Assembly: GCA_947644595.1 (NCBI GenBank)
Contig: CANSAE010000005.1
Location: forward strand, 62,001 to 126,000
From: an uncultured Clostridia bacterium
GTDB taxonomy: Bacteria > Bacillota > Clostridia > Oscillospirales > Oscillospiraceae
Direction of reading: 5' to 3'
Length of the DNA: 64,000 nucleotides
Below, piece by piece: positions 52,647 through 60,500 of this stretch (positions are counted from its first letter, which is position 1; every line of letters begins with the position of its first letter). Below the pieces are notes generated by a model, which was not told the origin of the DNA, searched no databases, and was given only the letters and a program-made list of their open reading frames with translations. The translations under genes and the position numbers were made by a program.

Positions 52647-53743
52647 AGGGGGACTACCTCCTCTGCGCCGTCCAGGGCGGCCACACCCCAACGGGCGGCA
52701 TCCTCAATAGCGCTCTGTTCCTCCGGCGGTGCGGCATCCATCTTGTCCCGCATTCTGCGCAGAAAAGCGCCCCGAAGGGTCGTTTCTTCTACCCGGGCCC
52801 ACAGGTCTTGCCAGAGCTTTGACCGGTTTTGCAGGTCCAAACTGTAAAATTTGCCTTCCAGTACACGATAGAGCGTGGATAAATCAATGGGTTCTTTGGT
52901 TTCCCCTGTGAGAATAATACGGTACAGTTCCCGGGAGGTGTTTCCGCGGATTGCCTGCAGCACGGCCGTCAAAGGATCCTCATCGGTGATGTCTACTTCC
53001 GTGACACAGTATTCCCGAGCGTTGAGCGGTGCGAAGTGCGCGGTAACCACGTCTGGTGCGATATCGGCGATGACGACGCCCTTTTTTCCGGTCTCGTCAA
53101 AGCCCCGGCCCATAGGTGTGCCGGGCCAGAGGTAATATGTATCTCCGGCCTTTTGCAGCCCGCCGCAGGTGTGGCTGTGGCCCATGGCCACATAATCCAT
53201 ACCGCTTTCGGCCAGCAATTCCGGAGGCATGGGGTTATAAACGCCGTCCTTGCCCACCGTGCCATGGATGCATAAGAGATCTATGGTGTCCGGTTGTTTT
53301 TCCGGAATAAAATCATGGATCAAACAGGGACAGACACTGTCCGTGAAAGCTGCGCCCCATACCCTCAGATGCAGTTCCGGCATGTCCACGCATTCGATGT
53401 GGTCATGGCGGAACAGGTGCACGTTTTCCGGCAAAAACATTTTATCATAGACGCACCCGGCCCGGTAAAAATCATGGTTCCCCGGTGCGATAAACACAGG
53501 GACCGTCAGGTCCTTCAAAAATTGCTCCAGTGCCTCAATGGTTTCCGGATAGTGCTTTCCTCCGTCAAAGAGATCTCCCGGCAGCAGGACAACTTGGACC
53601 TGCTGTTTTTTTGCCAACCGCAGTATGGCGGTCAATAGTTCCCGCTGCTCTTTCCGGCGTTCTGCGGCCTGGACATCCGGCAGACCGTCAAAAGCGGTAT
53701 CCAAATGCAGATCGGCAGCGTGCAGTATACGAATCGTATCCAT
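52643..53743 (-). CDS. YhaO-like (SbcD/Mre11-type) metallophosphoesterase
   Basis: 366 aa. Two-metal nuclease motifs in order: ILHAADLHLD, VLLPGDLFDGG, FIAPGNHDFY, LLCIHGTVG, VAMGHSHTCGG. The C-terminal part (290-366) is a capping region. In Bacillus YhaO and YhaN form a DNA-repair-type pair. The start ATG 53743 overlaps the ymdB stop (TAATG); a longer frame to 53776 runs inside ymdB. Confidence 0.88.
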   Translation of the reverse strand: MDTIRILHAADLHLDTAFDGLPDVQAAERRKEQRELLTAILRLAKKQQVQVVLLPGDLFDGGKHYPETIEALEQFLKDLTVPVFIAPGNHDFYRAGCVYDKMFLPENVHLFRHDHIECVDMPELHLRVWGAAFTDSVCPCLIHDFIPEKQPDTIDLLCIHGTVGKDGVYNPMPPELLAESGMDYVAMGHSHTCGGLQKAGDTYYLWPGTPMGRGFDETGKKGVVIADIAPDVVTAHFAPLNAREYCVTEVDITDEDPLTAVLQAIRGNTSRELYRIILTGETKEPIDLSTLYRVLEGKFYSLDLQNRSKLWQDLWARVEETTLRGAFLRRMRDKMDAAPPEEQSAIEDAARWGVAALDGAEEVVPL

Positions 53744-54516
53744 TACATCAGCCTCACACTTTCTGCATGGAGACACCGTCCAGTGTCGGCGTCGATCTCA
53801 AAAATGGCGCCTTCCAATTTTGCGGGGCCCGATGCGGGTTCGTACCGCCGCGGTGGGTCTCCGAGAAACTTTCCGATGCTTTGTTCCGGCGTAATACCGA
53901 TGACAGAATGGATAGGACCGGTCATTCCGAGGTCCGTGATATAACCGGTTCCATTTGGGAGGACCTGGACATCTGAGGTCTGCACGTGGGTATGAGTTCC
54001 CCATACAGCGCTGGCCCGGCCGTCCAGATAATAGCCCATAGCGATTTTTTCGCTGGTAGCTTCTGCGTGGAAATCTACCAGTATGATATTTGCTTCCGGT
54101 GATTGAAGCAAATCATCCACTACGACGAAAGGATTGTCTGTATTGGTATCCAATCCATAGCGGCCGATTAAATTGATGATCCACACTTTGCCGAAATCGG
54201 TTTCGATTATGGTGTCTCCCTGTCCGGGGCATTGGGGAGCGAAATTAGCAGGCCGGATAACACGCGTGGATTCATCCAGATAAGGCTGCAGCTCCCAACG
54301 TGTCCAAGTGTGGTTGCCTAAAGTGATGACATCTGCCCCGGCCCGAAGCATGGAATCACACTGCTTAGGTGTGACCCCTACCACATTGGCATTTTCTCCG
54401 TTAACGACGCAAAAATCAATGGCGTTTTCTGCCTTGAAATTTTTCAACCGCTGGTGCAGGTGCTCCAGCCCAACCAAGCCGCATACATCCCCGATGGCGA
54501 GAATTTTGACTGTCAT
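53743..54516 (-). CDS. ymdB: YmdB-like 2',3'-cyclic nucleotide phosphodiesterase
   Basis: 257 aa, TIGR00282-type metallophosphoesterase. VKILAIGDVCGLVGLEHLHQRL, VNGENANVVGVTPKQCDSML, VITLGNHTWTRWEL, VDFHAEATSEKIAMGYYLDGRASAVWGTHTHVQTSDVQVLPNGTGYITDLGMTGP: all metal-binding residues of YmdB are kept. In Bacillus it hydrolyses 2',3'-cAMP and affects biofilm and sporulation. First gene of the overlapping four-gene operon. Confidence 0.94.
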   Translation of the reverse strand: MTVKILAIGDVCGLVGLEHLHQRLKNFKAENAIDFCVVNGENANVVGVTPKQCDSMLRAGADVITLGNHTWTRWELQPYLDESTRVIRPANFAPQCPGQGDTIIETDFGKVWIINLIGRYGLDTNTDNPFVVVDDLLQSPEANIILVDFHAEATSEKIAMGYYLDGRASAVWGTHTHVQTSDVQVLPNGTGYITDLGMTGPIHSVIGITPEQSIGKFLGDPPRRYEPASGPAKLEGAIFEIDADTGRCLHAESVRLM

Positions 54517-54643
54517 AAAATGACTCCTAACAGAACATGCAAGATTTTCAAGTTTTTCTAAGAATTATATTAGTCCATTATACCATATATTGTGCCGATT
54601 TGTACATAATAATTACGAACGAATTCAAAGGAGGAAGCAAACC

Positions 54644-54811
54644 ATGAGCAAAATGAATTTTGTTAAGGGCATCAGCCTGGGTCTGATGGTAGGCGCTGGT
54701 GTGGGTATGATGATCGTGCCTCAGAAAAAAGGCGGCAAAAGCACCGTGAGCAAAGCCCTGCGGGCGATGGGTGACTTGCTGGAAGACGTGGAGACGGCGC
54801 TGGGTTGGTAA
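54644..54811 (+). CDS. Small YtxH-like membrane-associated protein
   Basis: 55 aa. One glycine-rich membrane segment (FVKGISLGLMVGAGVGMMIVPQ) followed by KKGGKSTVSKALRAMGDLLEDVETALGW, an amphipathic helix. It resembles YtxH-type small proteins. An ideal AAGGAGG lies upstream of ATG 54644. Function unknown. Confidence 0.8.
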   Translation: MSKMNFVKGISLGLMVGAGVGMMIVPQKKGGKSTVSKALRAMGDLLEDVETALGW

Positions 54812-54856
54812 CTTTGTGAGATGCTGTAATTTTTTCGCGGTTGTGTGAAAAAATGC

Positions 54857-54885
54857 TTGCATTTCCTATCTGGCTGTGCTAATAT
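54857..54885 (+). promoter_or_regulatory. Promoter of tRNA-Arg
   Basis: TTGCAT (54857-54862), 17-bp spacer, TAATAT (54880-54885). Confidence 0.65.
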
Positions 54886-54907
54886 ACTAAAGCACTCTTA
54901 TGTGTAT

Positions 54908-54984
54908 GCGCCGTTAGCTCAGCTGGATAGAGCGTCTGGCTACGGACCAGAAGGTCAGGAGTTCGAATCTCTTACGGCGTGCCA
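54908..54984 (+). tRNA. tRNA-Arg(ACG)
   Basis: Complete cloverleaf, 77 nt with encoded CCA. Acceptor stem GCGCCGT/ACGGCGT, D arm TAGCTCAGCTGGATAGAGC, anticodon arm CTGG-CTACGGA-CCAG with anticodon ACG at 54942-54944, T arm with GTTCGAATC. The part from 54939 onward is repeated at 62313, so this gene is the integration site of the element that follows. Confidence 0.97.
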
Positions 54985-55020
54985 AAAACAGGCCTGAAAC
55001 GTGAGTTTCAGGCCTGTTTT
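54985..55020 (+). terminator. Terminator of tRNA-Arg
   Basis: AAAACAGGCCTGAAAC-GTGA-GTTTCAGGCCTGTTTT, a perfect 16-bp stem. Confidence 0.93.
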
Positions 55021-55059
55021 GCTGTTTTTGGGAACTTTTTCCGGGGTGTTGGTTTGGGC

Positions 55060-55081
55060 TGACCCATACCGTGACCCATAC
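55060..55081 (+). other. Paired TGACCCATAC repeats, putative integrase arm sites, left
   Basis: TGACCCATAC at 55060-55069 and again at 55072-55081, start-to-start spacing 12 bp. Confidence 0.6.
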
Positions 55082-55102
55082 GGGAGTGGGGAGGGGAAAG
55101 GG

Positions 55103-56260
55103 TCAAAGAGTAGCGGAGAGGAAAGAACCTACTTTTTCGGCTGCATCCTGCTTCATTGCCGGGGTGATATGCCCGTAGGTGTCCAGGGTGAAGCCTGCAG
55201 AGTAATGTCCGAGGAGACCGGAAAGGGTTTTCACGTCCACACCGTTTTGCAGTGCCATCGTTGCGAACGTGTGACGCAGGGCGTGGAAGCGAACTTTCTC
55301 CAGTCCTGCTCGTTTGAGAACTCGGTGGAGCATTTTCAGGACACTGTCCGGCGAGATTGGCCCGCCGGTGGGTGAGGAGAATACATATTCGGAAAAGCTA
55401 TTTTCTCGGTCTTTCTTTTCCTTGAGTATTTGAGAAACTTCCGGTGGCACAATGATCTGCCGATAAGCGTTCTTGGTTTTGAGGGGAGATTCCTTTACTT
55501 CTCCATCTGTGCGGGTAATCTGACGCTGGATGTAGATGCTGCTGGCATTGAAATCTATGTCTGTCCATTTTAGTCCAAGAAGTTCTCCACGGCGTAGACC
55601 TGTGGCGAGTTCGGTGAAGTACAACTCGAATACACCAGACTTTTTTGCTTCCTCGAAGAATTTTTGTAGGTCTGTCAGTGGGAGAATCTCAATTTCCTTT
55701 TGCTCTTTCTTAGGGAGTATGCATCTACTGGCGGGGTTTTCTGAGATGAGCTTCTCATCCACTGCCCGGTTCATTGCGTGAGAGATAAAACAGTGAATAT
55801 TGCGTACGGTTTTCGCAGACAAGCCCTTGGACTTGTTCTGCGATTCTTTTCTCTGTACTCTCCCACTTTCGCTCATGCGGTTGTAGAATTGCTGGAGGTC
55901 ATTTGTAGTCAGCTTTGTGAGTTTCACATTTGCAATAGGGTCATTTGTGATTTGGTTATTGAGGAATCCTGTGTAGTTTGTAAGGGAAGATGGACGGAGA
56001 TATACCTTGCCATAGTTGTCAAGCCAATATCGGAGCCATTCCGAGAGGGTGAATTGGTCTGCTTTGCTAATATCTAAGCTTTTGCTTTTCTCGATGGCTA
56101 TCTTGAGTCTCTCTTTGACTTCTGCCTGAGTTTTTCCAAGTACATTCTTGAATTTCTGTTTTCCGGTTTTTGGGTCATGTCCAACGGTGTAGCGACCTTC
56201 CCATCGTCCATCTACTCGTTTACGGATATTGCCTTCGCCATTCGCTCTGCGTTTTGCCAT
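55103..56260 (-). CDS. int: Tyrosine integrase of element 1
   Basis: 385 aa. N-terminal arm-binding domain (MAKRRANGEGNIRKRVDGRW, EGRYTVGHDPKTGKQKFKNV), a SAM-like core-binding domain (70-175) and a catalytic domain with R223, H326-x2-R329, H352 and nucleophile Tyr362 (TGLRRGE, HALRHTF, LLGHYS, DTYGHI). About 94 % identical by eye to the integrase at 62464-63621. It points towards the tRNA, as usual for tRNA-integrating elements. Probably active, as no catalytic residue is lost. Confidence 0.96.
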   Translation of the reverse strand: MAKRRANGEGNIRKRVDGRWEGRYTVGHDPKTGKQKFKNVLGKTQAEVKERLKIAIEKSKSLDISKADQFTLSEWLRYWLDNYGKVYLRPSSLTNYTGFLNNQITNDPIANVKLTKLTTNDLQQFYNRMSESGRVQRKESQNKSKGLSAKTVRNIHCFISHAMNRAVDEKLISENPASRCILPKKEQKEIEILPLTDLQKFFEEAKKSGVFELYFTELATGLRRGELLGLKWTDIDFNASSIYIQRQITRTDGEVKESPLKTKNAYRQIIVPPEVSQILKEKKDRENSFSEYVFSSPTGGPISPDSVLKMLHRVLKRAGLEKVRFHALRHTFATMALQNGVDVKTLSGLLGHYSAGFTLDTYGHITPAMKQDAAEKVGSFLSATL

Positions 56261-56271
56261 GCTTGTCCTCC

Positions 56272-56643
56272 TTAGCCCATGACGCCGACCTTGTTGCCAT
56301 TCTCACGCATGATCTCATCGTATATTACGGTACCTTCGCCCTGGCTCTCGAACCAGCCAAATCCGGGAACGTAGACCATGTCTCCGGCTTGTACAGTTTG
56401 GCTGGTGGCTGGCTGTTGAATCACAGGTTCGGGAGTTGGCTCTGGTGTCGGTTCAATAATTTCAATAACGGGTTCTTCGCTTTCTAGTTCAGCAACTTCA
56501 ATTTCGGGCGTTGGTGTTGCTGTTACTTCAACCTGTAGAGGTTCTGGTGTCGGCATAGCTTCCTCTGCCTTGTTCGGTTGCGTATGTAGTCCGAGGCATA
56601 TAGCCGCGCAGAGAATTGCTGTAGGTATGATTGATTTCTTCAT
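56272..56643 (-). CDS. Small secreted Pro/Glu-rich protein
   Basis: 123 aa. Signal-like N-terminus (MKKSIIPTAILCAAICLGLH), a low-complexity middle with PTPEPLQVEVTATPTPEIEV and IEPTPEPTPEPVIQQ, and a compact conserved-looking end GDMVYVPGFGWFESQGEGTVIYDEIMRENGNKVGVMG. No full lipobox. Similar short proteins occur in clostridial mobile elements; function unknown. It lies 11 bp upstream of the integrase start and uses the ribosome site (AAAGGAG) that in element 2 serves the integrase itself. Confidence 0.8.
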   Translation of the reverse strand: MKKSIIPTAILCAAICLGLHTQPNKAEEAMPTPEPLQVEVTATPTPEIEVAELESEEPVIEIIEPTPEPTPEPVIQQPATSQTVQAGDMVYVPGFGWFESQGEGTVIYDEIMRENGNKVGVMG

Positions 56644-56829
56644 GTGGTTCCACTCCTTTGTTTTTGGTAACCACAACACATACCACACTCTCGCTGAAAT
56701 AGCCAGGAGAACTTTGGAGAAGTGTTTAATCTTTTCAGTTCTTCTTGTTAATATATTCCTCCGCATTTGGTGAGGAGGGCTGGGTTCAGTTTTTCTTTGT
56801 TTATTGCGACCCAAATTTTTCATTTGGAA

Positions 56830-57240
56830 CCCCGCTGGTTTCCTTGTAATACCGGGAGTTCGTGCGAACTACGACCCCCTTTTGCAATTATTTGCGAATT
56901 TGGAACCCCCTTGTAAGGGGGTGAAAAACGCCCGCACTGCGGGCGTTTGTGATCGAGCCAGGGCACTCGTGACCCCGGCTCTTTCTCCTGCTCCGTTTAT
57001 TCTCCTGAAATCGCCGCTGGTTTGCCCGAATAGCTGCGGATGGGTACGGTGTTTCCTATGCTTCAAAAGCCGCACACGATGGCACACAGGCGGTCACGGC
57101 GTGAGAATCCGGCGGTTTTCTCTCTGCCGATCACTCCCCTTTAGGGGTCGGGGGTGCGGGGGATTGCCCCCGCTATTGTGCCCGGTGTATAGCCGGGCGC
57201 GATACTTGCCCTACTCATAGCGCAGTTCCTCCTATCGGAC
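56830..57240. other. Structured noncoding block shared with element 2
   Basis: About 400 bp without a credible gene, with six or more hairpins: AGTTCG-TG-CGAACT (56857-56870), ACCCCCTT-GT-AAGGGGGT (56905-56922), AAACGCCCGCA/TGCGGGCGTTT (56926-56948), GAGCC...GGCTC (56955-56981), GCGGGGG/CCCCCGC (57156-57173), GCCCGG/CCGGGC (57180-57198). The first 200 bp recur at about 63796-64000 nearly unchanged. Possible roles: origin of transfer, regulatory RNA or recombination site. Confidence 0.55.
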
Positions 57241-57253
57241 TGTAGAAACTCCC

Positions 57254-57282
57254 TTTACAAATTCTGGAAACTGGGGTATGAT
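57254..57282 (+). promoter_or_regulatory. Promoter of the riboswitch transcript
   Basis: TTTACA (57254-57259), 17-bp spacer, TATGAT (57277-57282). Confidence 0.75.
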
Positions 57283-57303
57283 AAGTCTACAAATCCATAT
57301 CGG

Positions 57304-57411
57304 GACAGGCCTTCGCCGCTTCGGGCGGCAGGGGGAATGGGGTGAAAAGCCCCGCGAGTCGGTCACTGTGAAGCCGTAATTGCGGATAAGTCAGAATACC
57401 TGAAGGCTGTC
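57304..57411 (+). promoter_or_regulatory. Cobalamin riboswitch aptamer
   Basis: A closing stem GACAGGCCTTC (57304-57314) with GAAGGCTGTC (57402-57411) encloses the conserved core: GGGGGAATGGGGTGAAAAGC with CCCCGCGAGTC, then GGTCACTGTGAAGCCG (the B12 box) and AAGTCAGAATACCTG. The order and spacing match RF00174-type aptamers. It lies about 15 nt after the predicted transcription start and 128 nt before the start codon of the surface protein gene. Confidence 0.93.
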
Positions 57412-57446
57412 AACGTTTCTGCCGGAACCGGAAATCGTGGGGTAGA

Positions 57447-57486
57447 AGCCGGACTGACATTTTGTCGGTCGGGCTTTGCTTTGTTG
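57447..57486 (+). terminator. Riboswitch expression platform (terminator)
   Basis: AGCCGGACTGAC (57447-57458) pairs with GTCGGTCGGGCT (57464-57475; one mismatch, one G-U), followed by TTGCTTTGTT. This suggests transcription termination when cobalamin is bound. Confidence 0.75.
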
Positions 57487-57539
57487 TATCTGCGTGCCGG
57501 TTATCGGCAGGCAGATTTTTTGTTTTAGGAGGAAAGAAC

Positions 57540-60500
57540 ATGAAAAAACGGTTCCTGTCTCTGGTACTGAGCCTCGTATTGCTCCTGGGATTGCTCCCTG
57601 CGGGAGTGTTCGGCGCGGACGCCTTTGACGCGTATTTTGCCGATCTGGGACTTCCCGCGTCTGTGAGCAATTACTCCAACCGCTATTACCAGTGGAGCGT
57701 CACAGAACTGGACAACGAACAGGTCGTGAAGTCCAAGCCCATGAGCAGCACGTACAGCAGCAGCTACATCACGCTGACATTCACCGAGGACACCTATTTC
57801 ACCTTTGAGTTCAAGGTGAGCACTGGCTCTAACTACAATTACTTCCAGGTGAAAGTCAACAACGTGGCGAAAACCAACTCCGGCGCGGACTACGGCAACA
57901 ACGTAGACTGGACGATGTACGAACTGGACGTGAAGGCGGGCGATGCGGTCACTTTGGGGCATTACACAGGTTCAAGTTCTGTGTCGAACCCATTGGATAA
58001 CGCCATTTATCTCCGCAATTTCTCCTGCGGGGAGGGAACTGTCGTGACATTTCACAACGGAGACGAGCTTGTTACCCAGAAGCTCTATGGTACAGGCGGC
58101 GCACTTGCCGCTAATCCCTTTACCAAAGACCACGCTATGTTCCTGGGCTGGGCGTTGATATCCGGCGGGGAAGTAGCCTACGAAGACGGTGCGTCCATTA
58201 CGCTGGATGGCGATTTGGACCTGTATGCGGTGTGGGCGGATGCTTTTGTGGTGACTTTCGTGGATGACGGCAAGACCACCACCCAAAACGTGCGGGAAAA
58301 CGAAGCGTTGGGCAACATCCCCACGGCCATCGGCAAGACTGGCTATGCCTTTGCCGGCTGGTTTGATGGGGAAACGGAACTCACCGTCGCGACTGTCGTC
58401 ACCGAAGACGTGACCTATACCGCCTGTTATGCGCCCATCACATATACCATCCGCTTCAACGCCAACGGCGGTGCGGGCGAGATGTCGGACGTGACCGCTG
58501 TTTATGACGAAACTGCTACGCTCCCGGAAAACGTGTTCACACGGGAGGGATACCGTTTCCTCGGCTGGAATACTTATGCGGGTTCCTCTGCCACCTATCA
58601 GGACGGCGATTCCGTCAAAAACTTGAAGAACAAGCAGGGTGAGGTCCAGACGCTCTATGCCATCTGGTCAGGTCTGCCTGTGCCTGTTACCATCGACCAA
58701 AACGACGGGAGCGAGCCCACCGAACGCATCTGCGTGGTGGGTGAAAACTACAATTACGTTTATGACGAGGCCTCCGGCAAGAAATTCAGCACGCTCCCGG
58801 ACCCAATACGGGAGGGCTACAACTTCAAGGGCTGGTTCACGGGCGCAATCGGCGGTGAGCAGGTCACCAATCAGTATAAATTCGCTTCTACCGAGCCGAT
58901 GACCCTCTATGCCCACTGGGCGGAAGCTATCACCATCACCTTTGATGCTCAGGGCGGCTCCTGTTATACCAAGAGCAAGACCATTGACAAGGGTGCTGCC
59001 TATGGCACCCTCCCGTCCGCCAGCTTGTCCGGCAAAAAGTTCGTGGGATGGTTTACCGCTGCCGAAGGCGGCGAGCAAGTAGACAACACCACGGTCTTTT
59101 CGGAGGACACAATCCTGTATGCCCGGTTCCGGGACTATCAGTTGACTATCCGCTTTGACGCCAACGGCGGAGAAGGCGAGATGGAACCCTGCGTGGTCCC
59201 CTCCGGCGTTCCCACCGCTCTGCCGAAAAATACGTTTACCCGGACGGGCTACCGCTTTGTGCAATGGGCCAGCACACTGTCCTCGTGGAGCACGCCCAAG
59301 TATTATGAGGATGAGGGCGAATACACATGGAGCTCGACTTATAATGACTCCACCACGACCCTTTACGCCGTCTGGGAACGGACGGAAGAGCCGCTGCCCA
59401 CGCCGACACCTACCCCAACTCCTACGCCGACCCCGACTCCCACGCCCACTCCTACACCGACTCCGATTCCGACGCCCACGCCTGTGCCTGTGGATATGAA
59501 GAAAGTCCTGCAAGAGAAGCTGGACGCGGGATTGGCGTCTCCGGGGCTGACCGATCAGGTGACCGGGGAACCCCTGGACACCGGGAACGTGGTCAATGAT
59601 ATTCAGTTCCCCACTACGAGGGATTTCAAGATCGACGGGAAGTACTATCCTGTCACCATCACCAGCAGCAATGAAGCTGTCATCGAGACCCCGGATGTGA
59701 ACAATGCCGCACGGGTGTATGTCTACCGTCCCATGCTCGGAGAGGACCCGGTGGATGTGACGCTGACCGTCACCATCACGGAAAAGTCCAGCGGCATTTC
59801 CGTGTCCAAGGACATCCCTGTGACAGTCCAGCCTTTGACCCAAGGGGAAATTGATGCCGAGATTGCCCTGATGGAACAAGTCAAGGCCCATTACTTTGAC
59901 GGCATCCGGGGCGCCAACGCTGCGGCTGATAATATCACCACGGACCTGGCCTATTTCTTTGAAGTCTACGCCGATGAAAGCGGTGAACTGGTCTGGGTGC
60001 GCAGAAACGCGGACCGGGCGAACCGCGGCATCGTGCCTGTTGCTATGAACGGCTGGGAAGCCACGGAACAGTGGCGGCTGTTCCGCTCCAGCGACCCCGA
60101 TGTTATCACCCATGAAAACATGCTGGTCACCCGGCAGAGGGAACACAAGGCCGTGACCGTCACCAGCTATCTTTCCAGCGAGACTTTGGGCAAATACGCC
60201 GAGCGATACCCGGAAAACGCGGACCTCCAGAAGCTGTATTATCAGCCCGTGCAGGTGAATTTGGTAGTGACCGGAACAGCTCCTACCAGTACGGTTCCCA
60301 TGCGGGAAACGCTTACGGCGACCTTCTCTCTCCAAGGCAACGGCAGCTTCGGTTTCACACAGACTTACAGCGATTTGTCAGAAGGCACCACGGTGTTTGA
60401 AGTATTCAACCGCGCGCTGGTCTCCCATGGCTATACCTACAGCGGGCACGGCACCTATGTGGAAGCCATCACCACGCCCTCCGGCGTGACATTGACGGAA

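Larger units (their letters stand above)
54939..55084. repeat. attL region, direct repeat with 62313-62458
   Basis: The two copies are identical from the anticodon loop of the tRNA through its terminator to about 55052, then differ at two positions up to 55084. The tRNA part (46 nt) is the probable att core; the rest is the shared left end of the two elements. Confidence 0.88.

Noticed and set aside
56584-56643. Lipoprotein signal in the small secreted protein
   Set aside because: Cys residues lie in the hydrophobic stretch but no L-x-x-C lipobox stands at a proper cleavage position.
59396-59493. Short tandem repeat, possible CRISPR or microsatellite array
   Set aside because: It encodes the in-frame Thr-Pro linker of the surface protein; there are no spacers.
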